DNA of 64,000 bases from Bin5 sp965220715 (GCA_965220715.1 OZ244843.1:3844001-3908000); one strand, 5' to 3'; positions 50,190 to 59,577 are shown, numbered from the stretch's first letter. Notes: generated by a model not told the origin, from the letters alone. Made by a program: numbers and translations.

Positions 50190-51074
50190 TCAAGGTCGCT
50201 GCATGCGGAAGATGATAACCGGCGGAATCTCGCTGAAATTCGGGCCCCAACTGATTTCCCTCCTCCCAGGGGGGTGCGTGGCAGGAAATGCTCTCTCTTC
50301 TATGCCGCTCAAAACGAAGCCCGCCCGCAGTCCAACGCCCAACATAGTATGAAGGGGTCGGTGGAAGTATGGCTGCCGCAGCGGCTGCCCGCCTAGCGCG
50401 CGGCCCCTTCGCATGGTGGGCGTCATGTAACCACTTACACGCACACCGTATGTCGAGACCTCCTCTCCGTCGCGGTCTTCCCTCTCGCCAAATAGGGCCG
50501 TGTGGGCTTGATTGAAGCAAGGGTGCATAATCGAAAAAACGAAGCGGCCGCCTGGCTTAAGCAGCCCATATAAGCTGCGGAACAAGGGCTCGATCTCCGC
50601 CATATCAAACAGCGCCATGTTGGAAAGCGCGCAATCGAACTTTACGTCGCCAAGCCTCCGCATTCCCGCTTCGTCATTGGCGTCCAGCACAAAATAGCGG
50701 ATGTCGCCATCTTCAGGAGAGCTACGTTCTCTGGCCAGCCGGATCATCTCATCCGCTACATCGAAGGCGACGACTCGGGCCCCCAAACGGCCCAACCTTC
50801 TACTGGTCAGACCGTTTCCGCAGGCAATGTCCAATGCCAACTGTCCAGATTGGATGGATAGCAACTCTTCTATGGCCGGCCAACACAGGTCGTTGACAAA
50901 GTCATTGCCTTCACCCATGTAATCATCCCAATAGGCCGAGTTGTGGTTCCAAACTCGCTTCACCTCTTGCCTATATTCGGGAAAGGCAGCAGCCGAGGGT
51001 GCGGGGGCCTCAGCCGTGCTCTCTCCACCGGCTGAGAGCAAGGATTCCTCGGCTTCATTCTTCATGTGGGTCAT
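50190..51074 (-). CDS. class I SAM-dependent methyltransferase
   Basis: The 294-residue protein has a Rossmann-type SAM site: motif I LDIACGNGLTSRRLG, the acidic residue after VVAFDVADEM, motif II FVLDANDE with a following SNMALFDM, and motif III LLKPGGRFVFSIMHPCF. The start at 51074 is chosen because AGGA lies 8-11 bases upstream and because the 130 residues further upstream in frame are cysteine- and arginine-rich non-protein-like sequence. Nine residues later another ATG (51065) is possible. The acceptor is not known; small-molecule methylation is most likely. It ends 46 bp before the PAC2 start but on the same strand. Confidence 0.88.
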   Translation of the reverse strand: MTHMKNEAEESLLSAGGESTAEAPAPSAAAFPEYRQEVKRVWNHNSAYWDDYMGEGNDFVNDLCWPAIEELLSIQSGQLALDIACGNGLTSRRLGRLGARVVAFDVADEMIRLARERSSPEDGDIRYFVLDANDEAGMRRLGDVKFDCALSNMALFDMAEIEPLFRSLYGLLKPGGRFVFSIMHPCFNQAHTALFGEREDRDGEEVSTYGVRVSGYMTPTMRRGRALGGQPLRQPYFHRPLHTMLGVGLRAGFVLSGIEERAFPATHPPGRREISWGPNFSEIPPVIIFRMQRP

Positions 51075-51466
51075 AGGGTCGTTCCTGACCAGACGCGTTT
51101 GGAATGCCAAGTTGCAAAGGGCAGGTACTATACAAAAAAGCTGGACTCCGCCCATTGTACCACACAGGTCTAGCCGCCGAATACAGAGTGTGAAACAAGG
51201 GTGAAGCATGGCAGTGGAGGGGTAGTAGAAGAAGCGGCCGCAGGAGTGAGTGTTTCGGTGCCGGACCGAAGGCAAACCAATCCTTCGCATAGCCAATATA
51301 AGTAACCCATACCAAAACACGACACAATAACACAATATTGAGGATAACCGTCTGAGATAGGGAGAAGCCCGATTCCTGGCGTGCTCGCGGGCAGCAGTGG
51401 GGATGTGGGACCGGAAATGCAGAAACGAGGTTTTGGGGTGCCCGACTTTGGGTATTTCCCGCAATG
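51075..51466. other. intergenic region upstream of the methyltransferase
   Basis: About 390 bp between the methyltransferase start and the end of the PyrK-like gene, both leftward. The in-frame extension of the methyltransferase through it is unlikely to be translated. I see no distinct promoter, repeat or RNA structure. Confidence 0.4.
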
Positions 51467-52354
51467 CTATGCCGCCAGATCTGTCAGATCAAAGACGGGG
51501 CCATTAACGCAAGCGCGGGTCAGGCCGCCGCGTGCAGTCGAAATAGCACATACCAGGCAGGCGCCGACTGCGCACAGCAGGTCTGCCTTGACCAGAACCT
51601 GGACGAAGCCTTTGTCGATGTTGAAGCGGGAATCTCTGACGATTCTGAGGAGCTCTCCATAAGACGAATGGCGGACTCCCGCGCAGACCTTGTCGGCCCA
51701 GCCAATAGTATGGCGCAGTTGCTCAAGCCATTGGTTTTCGCTGGAGGCCGCGCGGACCTCAACCTGCACTGGCAACCAAGGAACGAGGCCGGCGACCATC
51801 TGGTCGTTATCGGACCGCAAGAGGATTGTCACGCGTCCGCCGCGGTCCAGCGCCTGCTCGCATAATGGGAGCAACTGCCAGAACCAGGCAGGGCCGTCCC
51901 TTACGTCGACCAGGAGCAAGAGATTGTGAGGGAGGGGTTGGAGAGTGAAGCCGTTGCCGAATGGCCCATCCAGGTTGAGATGCTCGCCTTGTATGCGCTG
52001 CGCGAGCCACTCGAAGCCGGCAACGGCTCCTGGCTGATCTGCCGCGGCGCTTGCATTTGGGCGAGCGCCCTCCTCTTCTGAGCCGATTGGAAGATACAAT
52101 TGCCAGCGGTCGTCGTGCTCCCGCGGTTGGCGTCCGCAGACGAAGAGAGGTCGGCGCAGATAGATCGACCAGTCGGCGCCACGTTCGATACCGACGGCGG
52201 TGCTGCAACGAACAAGGAAGTAGCGACCGCCGAGGGTCTCTGACTGAGGAATGAGATTGGGCGGCAATACTACAGCAAGAGGCAGTCCCGGCCTTACCAG
52301 GCTGTCGATTTGGCCCACAATGGAGGGTAGCTGCTCACCATTGATCAATGTCAT
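51467..52354 (-). CDS. PyrK-like ferredoxin reductase-type electron transfer protein
   Basis: The C-terminus carries the 2Fe-2S cysteine pattern of dihydroorotate dehydrogenase electron transfer subunits: Cys261-x4-Cys266-x2-Cys269-x12-Cys282, in CAVGACLVC and RACVNGPVFD. Upstream, SIYLRRPLFVCGR matches the FAD-binding R-x-P-L segment and GPFGNGF matches the strand before the NAD domain. The 295 residues are a little longer than PyrK because of insertions in the N-terminal barrel. PyrK passes electrons between NADH and PyrD, but no pyrD is adjacent, so another dehydrogenase partner is possible. A small membrane protein gene precedes it by 36 bp. Confidence 0.8.
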   Translation of the reverse strand: MTLINGEQLPSIVGQIDSLVRPGLPLAVVLPPNLIPQSETLGGRYFLVRCSTAVGIERGADWSIYLRRPLFVCGRQPREHDDRWQLYLPIGSEEEGARPNASAAADQPGAVAGFEWLAQRIQGEHLNLDGPFGNGFTLQPLPHNLLLLVDVRDGPAWFWQLLPLCEQALDRGGRVTILLRSDNDQMVAGLVPWLPVQVEVRAASSENQWLEQLRHTIGWADKVCAGVRHSSYGELLRIVRDSRFNIDKGFVQVLVKADLLCAVGACLVCAISTARGGLTRACVNGPVFDLTDLAA

Positions 52355-52390
52355 CGGTTTAGCGAAGCTGCCGAAGCAATCATGGGCAAG

Positions 52391-52660
52391 TTAGCGGTTG
52401 TCTTCTCTGTGGTCGGCTTTCTCATCGAAGCTGGTCGGCGCTGATTGCAGGTCTGGGTCTGTCAAACTCGCATCAACAGTGGCCGACTGTTGTGACCGTG
52501 GTTTGCGGGGAAAGGGACGTCTCTTTACTAACGGGCCAGGCTCAATAAAGGCCAAAATAACAACGAGAACCAGCCCACCGATTGCCAGAGTAGCCAATAC
52601 CTGCCACATAGTTGAGAGGAGTTCCGCCGCGGCCGCGGCGGAATAAACGTGGGCATGCAT
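52391..52660 (-). CDS. small single-pass membrane protein
   Basis: The 89-residue product begins at ATG 52660, with GGAG five bases upstream. An Ala-rich N-terminus is followed by a strong transmembrane helix (about residues 18-40, WQVLATLAIGGLVLVVILAF) and then a basic, polar tail (KRRPFPRKPR) that would lie in the cytoplasm. It is 36 bp before the PyrK-like gene and probably in the same transcript. The family is unknown. It may anchor or localise a partner at the membrane; this is a guess from layout. Confidence 0.6.
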   Translation of the reverse strand: MHAHVYSAAAAAELLSTMWQVLATLAIGGLVLVVILAFIEPGPLVKRRPFPRKPRSQQSATVDASLTDPDLQSAPTSFDEKADHREDNR

Positions 52661-52766
52661 GGAATCTCCAAGTTCTGTCAGCATTTTTTGGGCCTGCCAA
52701 GTGACGAGCGGTCAAAGTTGCGGTTGGATCGACTGCCTTCACTTTCCTGGAGGCGCGATAACTATG

Positions 52767-52775
52767 TGGTACAAT
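52767..52775 (+). promoter_or_regulatory. extended -10 promoter upstream of the DUF58 gene
   Basis: TGG-TACAAT, a TGN-extended -10 with one base off consensus. No convincing -35. The DUF58 start is 165 bp downstream. Confidence 0.4.
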
Positions 52776-52940
52776 CTGTTCAGTTCCGCACGGGAGGACG
52801 CACTGGATTCTCGCAGCAAGGGGGCAACTTGCCTGACCGCAATTTATGGCGGCGGAACTGGCCGACTTCGCAGCGAAACTGCCTGAAGAGCCTCTTTCGT
52901 CCATTCTGACACAGCAAACGGCGAACAGCCAATCCCTTAC

Positions 52941-54584
52941 GTGGTCATTGAAACCGCCCGAAACCCGAGCCGATCTTCAGTTCTGCAGCTACGCCACTAT
53001 CCCAACCGGGCGCTCGACCGATTCTTGAATCGCGACCTGCCCGCGGGTTGGCGCATCGAATTGCGCAGTGGCTGGCCCCTCCTCTTCTTACCGCTCCTGC
53101 TCGTCATGCAGCTTTTGGGACCAAGCCCGATCTGGATCGCACTCTTGGTTTCCCTGATCGTACTGTATGCAATCAGCTATGCATGGATTCGAAATCTGAA
53201 CCAACAGATTTTTTTCGAGAGGCGGCGTGAAGGGGCAATGCTGGTGGTGGGAGACGCGTTGCAGGAGCGGTTCGTGGTCCGGAACGAGAGCTCCCTGCCA
53301 TTGCACTGGCTTGAGTTTGCCGATAGTTCGCGCCTGCCTGGCTATAATCCAAGGCAGGTGGTCAGCTGCGGCGGTGGCAGCAGCTACCAGTGGCGGGCGG
53401 AGGCACACTGCACGCAACGGGGAGTTTTCCGCCTGGGGCCGCACACGTTGCGCACCGGCGACCCGTTTGGGCTGTTCAGCCTTGAAATCCGTGACTCCCG
53501 ATCGGAATCCCTTCTCGTATATCCCCGCGTGGCGCACATTCCAGCGCTTGAACTTCCCAGAGGAAACCTGTCAGGTCAGGATCGCCGGCGCCGCGCCTAC
53601 AGCGGTTCGGAGCGCGCGCAAGCGGTGCGGGCGTATCGTCCCGGAGACAGCCTGCGCCACGTGCACTGGCCGATTAGCGCAAGGCAGGGTGAGTTGATAG
53701 TCACCGACGTGGAAACTGAACCCAGCGGAGATCTGTGGATCGTACTGGATCTCAACCGATTGGTTCAGTCTGGGGAGGCTGAGTCAAGTTCGCTTGAGAC
53801 CGGCATAATTTTGGCGGCCAGCGTAGCGGCCGAATTACTGGGCGGTGGGGATCGCCGCTCTGTGGGCCTCCTGGCGGCGCTGGCTACAGAGTCCTCTGCC
53901 TCGCAGCTCACGGTCGAGGATTCAACCGACGGCCAACAGTACGTCGAGGACGGACTGGATGGCGGTGATAGCGGCGCATGGTCCGAAGTCGAAAGGCAGG
54001 ATCGAGTGGGTTCTTCCCCTTCGCTGTCAGTTGATGTGCCGCCGCAACCTGGCAAAGGGCAAGTCTGGCGGATTCTGGCTGCGCTTGCTCCGGTTCAGGC
54101 CGGTGATTTGTCATTGGGACAGCTACTGCGCCGTAGCAGGGGATTGTTCAGCGCCGGGCAGACTGTCCTGGTAATAACTTCAGACATTGGGGAGGGGGTC
54201 CAGGATTGGACGGCAGAGCTGCTGCATCTACGTCGGGGCGGTGTGTCAGCCAGCGTTCTTGCAGTGACGCCAGCGGCCACTGACGCGGCAGACGACGGCG
54301 AGACAGGCGAAGGGGACAGCGCTGATACATCTCGAGATTCCCAACCAGTCACATTCCCGGTTGAGCTTCTTGCCGAGGAATCGATCCCGAACCCGTTCAG
54401 AAGCACTGACGAAACGCAAGCGCACTTGATCGACATCCTTTCAAGGTATGAGATCCCGGTTCAGTTCCTGCAAGCGGGGACGAGACTGATGCCGGCGTTG
54501 ACTTACCGGCGCACGCGCACGATTTTGCGCACGACCCCCAGGGGCGGCGTCGTTGCCCATGAGATTGAGGAAGTAGTAGGGTGA
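52941..54584 (+). CDS. DUF58 domain protein
   Basis: The 547-residue protein has two close transmembrane segments (about residues 45-80), a beta domain with VGDALQERFVVRN and TQRGVFRLGPHTLRTGDPFGLF, then the DUF58 core: RRRAYSGSERAQAVRAYRPGD-SLRHVHWPISAR with the conserved Arg-His, and a VWA-like region starting LWIVLDLNR. DUF58 proteins usually act with a MoxR AAA ATPase and a TgpA-type transglutaminase in envelope assembly. Here the TgpA-like gene follows with a GTGA overlap, but no MoxR gene precedes. A Ser/Asp-rich insertion lies around residues 320-365. The start is GTG 52941. Confidence 0.9.
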   Translation: MVIETARNPSRSSVLQLRHYPNRALDRFLNRDLPAGWRIELRSGWPLLFLPLLLVMQLLGPSPIWIALLVSLIVLYAISYAWIRNLNQQIFFERRREGAMLVVGDALQERFVVRNESSLPLHWLEFADSSRLPGYNPRQVVSCGGGSSYQWRAEAHCTQRGVFRLGPHTLRTGDPFGLFSLEIRDSRSESLLVYPRVAHIPALELPRGNLSGQDRRRRAYSGSERAQAVRAYRPGDSLRHVHWPISARQGELIVTDVETEPSGDLWIVLDLNRLVQSGEAESSSLETGIILAASVAAELLGGGDRRSVGLLAALATESSASQLTVEDSTDGQQYVEDGLDGGDSGAWSEVERQDRVGSSPSLSVDVPPQPGKGQVWRILAALAPVQAGDLSLGQLLRRSRGLFSAGQTVLVITSDIGEGVQDWTAELLHLRRGGVSASVLAVTPAATDAADDGETGEGDSADTSRDSQPVTFPVELLAEESIPNPFRSTDETQAHLIDILSRYEIPVQFLQAGTRLMPALTYRRTRTILRTTPRGGVVAHEIEEVVG

Positions 54585-56983
54585 CTATCGTATCCAATGC
54601 TGACGAGCGGCACGTGGTCATTAGGGTGATCTCTGCGGCGGCAGAGCGCTATCGTCCGCCCTTGGGCTGGATGGCCCTGGTGATTGGGCTTGTTTTGGCC
54701 TTGCTGCCCGCTGTCGCGATTCGGGAGGCCGAGTGGATCGATCTGAGCCGCGTTCGGGTCAATCTGGAATGGGTCGTCTTTTTCAGTCTTGTGAGCGGCT
54801 GGTGGCTGGTTAGCCTCCTGCGGGGCTGGGCTACGCGTATCCGGCGTCGCCCAGAAGCACAACGAGAGGAGGCAAGCGGCCGGTCTTCTTTGCGCCGGCA
54901 CAGCCGCATTCCCGGACTCGTATTCTGGACTGTTTGCGGTGTGGGATTCCTGGCCTGGGTCAGTTTTGGCGTCTTGACAATTTCTCAGGTGCTTGTTCAC
55001 TGGATACCGGGCCCTGTCGATCTGTGGCGCACCATCAGGGCCAATGACCTGCTTGCGCTGACAGAGGGGGTGGAGGCTGACCTGGACAGCCTGGTGTGGC
55101 GGTACACAGACTGGGCAGAGGGTGTGCAGGGGGGAGGCGCCTACCAGGATGACTTTGTCTTTCTTTCTCTTTTTGGCGCAGCACTGTGGTTGCTGGGCGG
55201 AGCCACGGCCCTGCTCGCTCTATCGACCCGAAACGGGTTAGTCGTGGGCACGCCGGCACTTTGGGTGTTGGCAATGTTTCTCTTCTATGGCCGCCAGGGC
55301 CGCCTTCTCATTCTGATTGGATTTGCCGCAACAATATTGTTGCATGTACTGCTCGATCAGCAGCGGTTGGAAACGGGATGGGCCAGACGCAGTTCTGATT
55401 TCAGCCCCATGTTACTGATGGACCGGCTGCTGTCAGTCTGTGCTGGGGCAACGTTGATCGTGCTGCTGGCAGGATTCATGCCCAATGTTGTAATCCGTCC
55501 GTTAGCATATCGGGTCTACCAGACGATGACACCAGTGTACGATTCGGTAGACGAAGTCACGGAGCGCATGTTTCCCGACCTGAAGGGAGGGAGGAGGGGC
55601 ATGGGCCGCCTTGGCAGCGGTCTGCCCAACCGTTTCCTACTTGAAGGCGGAGTTGAGTTGGGACGTTACGAGGTGATGCGCGTCTCTACCAACTACCCCT
55701 TTGGCGCGGTGACGGAGATGGGAGATACTCCCCCGCGGCTCTATATGCGGCGGGGCACGTTTGTAAACTACGATGGGCGCGGCTGGAACAACAGCGGCCA
55801 CGAGAGAGATGCCGCATTTGCGGCCAATCGCGCCTGGCGCAGTGAAGAGGAGTGGCCGGGTCGAGTGTCGTTGACGCAGCGTGTACGGCTGACCGCGCCG
55901 ACCGCTGTGCTGCCTGCTGCAGGCGAGCCGGCCGAGTTCCGGATGGACTACGAATTGGAACGGCGCTCGTTCGACGACCTGGTTTCTATTTGGTCGGACG
56001 AAGGACCGGTGGACCGTTTCGAAGTCGTTTCCTTCGTGCCGGCAATGTCGATTGAGAGATTGCGCCTATTGCCGGCGTGGGGTGAAGGGGGCGCGGAAAT
56101 GCCACCAGAGATGGCCCCGCACTTGAGGTTGCCGGAGACCGTCACTCCGAGGACTCGCAATTTGGCTGAACGTCTTGCCGCGGACCAAGCCGGGCCATTT
56201 GCCATCGCCGAATCGATCGAGGCCCATTTGCGCGGGATTGCCTATAACCTCGAGGTGCCCGGCCCGCCGCCGGGGGCGGATGTGGCGGACTTCTTCCTGT
56301 TTGATCTGCAAGAAGGGTATTGCGATTACTACACAACGGCCTTCGCCGTCCTTGCCCGTTTGAACGGCCTCCCGACTCGTTTTGCCACCGGCCACATAGG
56401 CGGGTATTGGGACCTGGAATCGGGCGAATGGACAATTACCGAAGCGGAGGCGCACTCGTGGCCGGAGGTCTATCTGCCGGAAATCGGCTGGGTCCCGTTC
56501 GAGCCGACCGCGGGGAGGCCTTCACTACAACGGCCAGCGGGGTTGCAGACTGCGCCAGATAGTTTCACCAGCCGAGGGCCTGTGGAGACGGTGGAGGAAT
56601 CTACTGAAAACGCTTGGGCCTGGAACTGGCAGATGTTGTTCTGGCTGTTGCCCTTGGCAGGGCTGCTGTATGTACTGAGAAGCTGGTTCGAACGCAGGCC
56701 GCAAGATCCGTGGCTGGGTCTGCTTGCCTGGGGCCGGCACATCGGGTGGCCCCATCAGCCGGACCAGACGGAGTTGGAGTACGGCCGCGGGCTGTCGGCC
56801 CATCTGGCCGACTATGAGACCGAGCCTGAACGACGCCGCAGACTGACGCGCAACGTGATCGGCCTGACCGCGGCTCTCAGCCTTGAGCGCTATGGCACGG
56901 AATCCGTTCGCCCGGCAGCGCTTTCGCGCGCGTTGGAACTCTGGCGAGCGATGCGAAGGGATCTGCGGCGCTTGCCGTGGTGA
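54581..56983 (+). CDS. TgpA-like transmembrane transglutaminase (DUF3488/DUF4129 type)
   Basis: The 800-residue protein has about five or six N-terminal transmembrane helices (residues 25-310), an extracytoplasmic transglutaminase core with Cys581 (GYCDYYTTAFA), His625 (EAHSWPEVY) and Glu641 (FEPTA, Glu in the usual Asp place as in other TgpA proteins), a C-terminal transmembrane helix (about 685-705) and a cytoplasmic helical tail. The catalytic domain should cut or crosslink envelope peptides. Start is a GTG that overlaps the DUF58 stop (GTGA), proving coupling. Distinct from the soluble transglutaminase at 4415-5395. Confidence 0.92.
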   Translation: MTIVSNADERHVVIRVISAAAERYRPPLGWMALVIGLVLALLPAVAIREAEWIDLSRVRVNLEWVVFFSLVSGWWLVSLLRGWATRIRRRPEAQREEASGRSSLRRHSRIPGLVFWTVCGVGFLAWVSFGVLTISQVLVHWIPGPVDLWRTIRANDLLALTEGVEADLDSLVWRYTDWAEGVQGGGAYQDDFVFLSLFGAALWLLGGATALLALSTRNGLVVGTPALWVLAMFLFYGRQGRLLILIGFAATILLHVLLDQQRLETGWARRSSDFSPMLLMDRLLSVCAGATLIVLLAGFMPNVVIRPLAYRVYQTMTPVYDSVDEVTERMFPDLKGGRRGMGRLGSGLPNRFLLEGGVELGRYEVMRVSTNYPFGAVTEMGDTPPRLYMRRGTFVNYDGRGWNNSGHERDAAFAANRAWRSEEEWPGRVSLTQRVRLTAPTAVLPAAGEPAEFRMDYELERRSFDDLVSIWSDEGPVDRFEVVSFVPAMSIERLRLLPAWGEGGAEMPPEMAPHLRLPETVTPRTRNLAERLAADQAGPFAIAESIEAHLRGIAYNLEVPGPPPGADVADFFLFDLQEGYCDYYTTAFAVLARLNGLPTRFATGHIGGYWDLESGEWTITEAEAHSWPEVYLPEIGWVPFEPTAGRPSLQRPAGLQTAPDSFTSRGPVETVEESTENAWAWNWQMLFWLLPLAGLLYVLRSWFERRPQDPWLGLLAWGRHIGWPHQPDQTELEYGRGLSAHLADYETEPERRRRLTRNVIGLTAALSLERYGTESVRPAALSRALELWRAMRRDLRRLPW

Positions 56984-57019
56984 CACCGGCGTCACGGGTG
57001 GCGCCTCAGGGGCCCTGCC

Positions 57020-58117
57020 TTACCCCATCTCTTCGTCGGCCCAATTCTCTTCTTCGTCATGTGCGATTCTTGACAGATCGGCAGCTAAGTCGTCCGGGTC
57101 CTGGCCGGCATATCGTTCCCACAATTCTCGAGCCAACCGGCTGTGATCTACTCGTAATCCGTAGCGGCGGAAGTACTGGCAGACCCGCATCACATCTCTG
57201 TTCAGGACGGCTTGTGCGCTGCGGTTAGACTGCGTGTCGATGACCTGAGGAAAGTCGATCAGCCTGATCTCTCCTTGCCAGTAAAGGATGTTGTAGGCCG
57301 ACAGGTCCCCGTGAACAAAGCCATTCTGTAACATGAGGGCAATGCTCTGCCGCGTGCGCTCGAAGAGCGGGCCGACTTCATCGTCGTCAAGCCTGACTTC
57401 GTGGAGGGTCGGCGCCGCCATCTGTTCGTCGCCGATATACTCCATCAGGATGGCGTTCTCTCCAACGCCGTAGGGTTTCGGTACAGGGACTCCGGCCGCA
57501 TGGAGCAGCTGCAAAGTGGAGAATTCGTACATGAGCCAGGAGGTATGGCGTACTTGCGCGCCGAAAGCCGTTTTCCTTTTGACAGCTCTCGCGGTGCGGT
57601 CGTCGTGCGGCTTGACAGCTTGGGGTCGCCCATCCTCGGAGGTAAGAAGGTTGCGGCCCTCCCTGTAGAGGGCATCGTTGCGCAAGTTCCGGAATTGGCG
57701 AGGCCGGTAAACTTTGGCGGCAATCCACTCCACGCCGACTGATTCGTGTGCTTTGCAGCGATAGACACTGGCTTCCTTCCCGCCTTTGACCTGTGCCATT
57801 ACGTCCACGATTTGATCCTGTACGTAGAAAGGTTGCAGGGAGTCTCTGAGGAAGCCGCCTTCATAGCGTGACGGCGTGTAGGTAATCTCCCAAACGTTTT
57901 CCAAGCCGGCCACTTCGGCCAGTTTCTGTATCTCTGCGCGATGTAACTCGAATTTCTGTTTCTGGTTCTTGGGACTGCGAGGAACGCGGTGGGTTCGGTG
58001 GCTGAGACGGAACTTTCTCTCGTAGAAGTCCAGGTCTGCCTGCTCTTCTTCCCAGTTGGTGTCCGAATCCTTCTTCATCTCTTCGTACTGTTGTTCGTAC
58101 TGCTGCCAAGCTTCCAT
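57020..58117 (-). CDS. RIO-type serine protein kinase
   Basis: RIO kinases are ancient atypical protein kinases. The 365-residue protein shows the RIO1 pattern: the flexible ATP loop GGKEASVYRC, the lysine strand AAKVYRPR, the long segment around residues 150-185 rich in Arg and Lys, hinge LMEYIGDEQM, the catalytic loop VHGDLSAYNIL (Asp and Asn) and the metal motif LIDFPQV. The N-terminus is a charged helical region (QYEQQYEEMKKD). Start 58117 is taken; a GTG at 58168 would add 17 residues. In bacteria its targets are unknown; in archaea and eukaryotes RIO1 acts in small-subunit maturation. It converges with the TgpA-like gene. Confidence 0.88.
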   Translation of the reverse strand: MEAWQQYEQQYEEMKKDSDTNWEEEQADLDFYERKFRLSHRTHRVPRSPKNQKQKFELHRAEIQKLAEVAGLENVWEITYTPSRYEGGFLRDSLQPFYVQDQIVDVMAQVKGGKEASVYRCKAHESVGVEWIAAKVYRPRQFRNLRNDALYREGRNLLTSEDGRPQAVKPHDDRTARAVKRKTAFGAQVRHTSWLMYEFSTLQLLHAAGVPVPKPYGVGENAILMEYIGDEQMAAPTLHEVRLDDDEVGPLFERTRQSIALMLQNGFVHGDLSAYNILYWQGEIRLIDFPQVIDTQSNRSAQAVLNRDVMRVCQYFRRYGLRVDHSRLARELWERYAGQDPDDLAADLSRIAHDEEENWADEEMG

Positions 58118-59214
58118 GTCCTCGTTTTCTCGATTATTCAAGGTTTGGTCGTCCTTGTGTTGGGGCACAGAGAAACGCGTCTGTGCCTCTTTTTCGCCCT
58201 CGCGTCCTGCAGGCGGGGGGTGAAAGAAAATCAGGAGGTTTGGTCGAGTGAAATGGTTTGTTTGAGCGGCCCTGGCTCCCGTTAACCTTTAACCGTCACA
58301 ACGGACCGGCTCGCACGGAAGAGGTCTGAGAAAAAAGGGGATCAAAAAAGGCCGCGGGCGGGGTAACGCCGGCAGCCTCGAAATCGAGGGGCAGGTAGTG
58401 CGGTACTAAGCAGAATTTTGGAGAAACCGCTCGCGAAGCTGGAGCTTTCTACGCGGGCGCTCCAAGAAATCTAGCTAGTTGCGCTCCATATGCAGGTAGT
58501 TACCCGTGGCACACTTAAATTTATTCACCTTTCTCATACGGAGCCTCCTTTCACTAAGATGCCTGGAAGGAATTGCTTGCGAATCTTCGCCTGCGGGGCA
58601 AGCGGAGATAGAGGCAACTCTAGCACAGGTTTCGCTGGAAGCAAAAATAGCGGGCTACCGAGGGCACGTTTCAGAGTTGCGGTATGTACGAGTCAAGGAG
58701 ATGAGTGAAGGGGACAATTGTCAGGTTAATGGCGCTAAAGGTCAACTGCGAGTGCAGGTCGAGCGGGCGGCGGGCGAATAGGGTGGGTTGAAAGAGTTTT
58801 GACAAGAAAGGCAACTACTAAGCCATATAGAGTGCGTGCCTTGACCAGCCCTTCATCCATGTCGCCATTCAAGCAATCTGATTGCGTATTCGGTTGGCAG
58901 CCGCCAGGTTGGTGGAGCCGCACTGCTGGTATGAAGGCGTACGGTTGGTGACGTGTGGTTTTGGACGGGGGCGTTGCGGGGGCGGAGCCCCTGCACAAGG
59001 GAGGGCCGAAGGCCCGACCGCCCATATGCAAAGAGAAAGTATGGAGGAGTGAGGAAAGAGAAAACATTGATGCGAATTGGCGATGGCTGAGTAGTTGCCA
59101 AGAAAGAGAAAACACAGACAAGGGCAAAAGTGTTTCTGGTTGATTAGCCGGGCGCTGGTGTGAATGCTTCAACACGCCAGTAAAAAGTCTGCTCTTGTAC
59201 CGGCGAGGAGGCGG
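58118..59214. other. 1.1-kb gene-free region
   Basis: No frame here looks coding; the longer ones are low-complexity and overlap each other on both strands. Features seen are a purine-rich stretch near 58320-58360, a small palindrome CCTCGAAATCGAGG near 58376, and the double hairpin at 58975-59015. Nothing that I can name as an RNA gene. Confidence 0.4.
58975..59015. repeat. paired GC-rich hairpins (REP-like)
   Basis: Two adjacent hairpins with triloops: TGCGGGGGC-GGA-GCCCCTGCA (9 bp, one G-T) and GGGCC-GAA-GGCCC (5 bp). They lie about 200 bp past the VOC gene. The symmetrical GC-rich double layout is that of intergenic REP-type elements. Confidence 0.5.
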
Positions 59215-59577
59215 TCACTTTTCCTGGATTTCGATGAGACGCCCGTCGGGATCGCGCGTATAGGCTGACCGACCCCATGGGTAGGCTGTGGGGGCGATCG
59301 CGCCGGAAACGTCGCTAAAGTCACTATCGGACCAAACGTTGTCCAACGCGGTCACGGCGATGGCAAAATGATCCTGGTTGGGGGGACCTTCTGCGTTGAC
59401 TTCATAGTCGGGATTGGCAGGGCTCTTGTGATGAATCAGGATGTGCAGGCCACCCAATTGAAACAGTGCCATCTGCTCGGACTGGAATTCTGGCGCTCCG
59501 CCGAGCAGATCTTCGTAGAAGGCAACAAGTGAGGGAACGTCATGGGTGAAAAGGGCGAGTTCTACAAGTGGGCGCAT
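59215..59577 (-). CDS. VOC (glyoxalase/bleomycin resistance-type) family protein
   Basis: The 120-residue protein has the vicinal-oxygen-chelate fold pattern: ELALFTHDVPSLVAFYEDLLG, LFQLGGLHILIH, DHFAIAVTALD and a C-terminal RDPDGRLIEIQE, where the last Glu is a metal ligand. Metal ligands His and Glu are therefore plausible. Substrate unknown; the family includes glyoxalase, dioxygenases and antibiotic-binding proteins. Last gene of the SDR-cupin-VOC operon, 44 bp after the cupin gene. Confidence 0.88.
   Translation of the reverse strand: MRPLVELALFTHDVPSLVAFYEDLLGGAPEFQSEQMALFQLGGLHILIHHKSPANPDYEVNAEGPPNQDHFAIAVTALDNVWSDSDFSDVSGAIAPTAYPWGRSAYTRDPDGRLIEIQEK

Noticed and set aside
51075..51464. 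130-residue N-terminal extension of the methyltransferase
   Set aside because: Cys/Arg-rich sequence without resemblance, and an AGGA site supports the internal ATG at 51074.
58735..59175. Minus-strand 146-residue frame in the 58-59 kb gap
   Set aside because: Crosses the paired hairpins, low-complexity sequence, no ribosome site or family.
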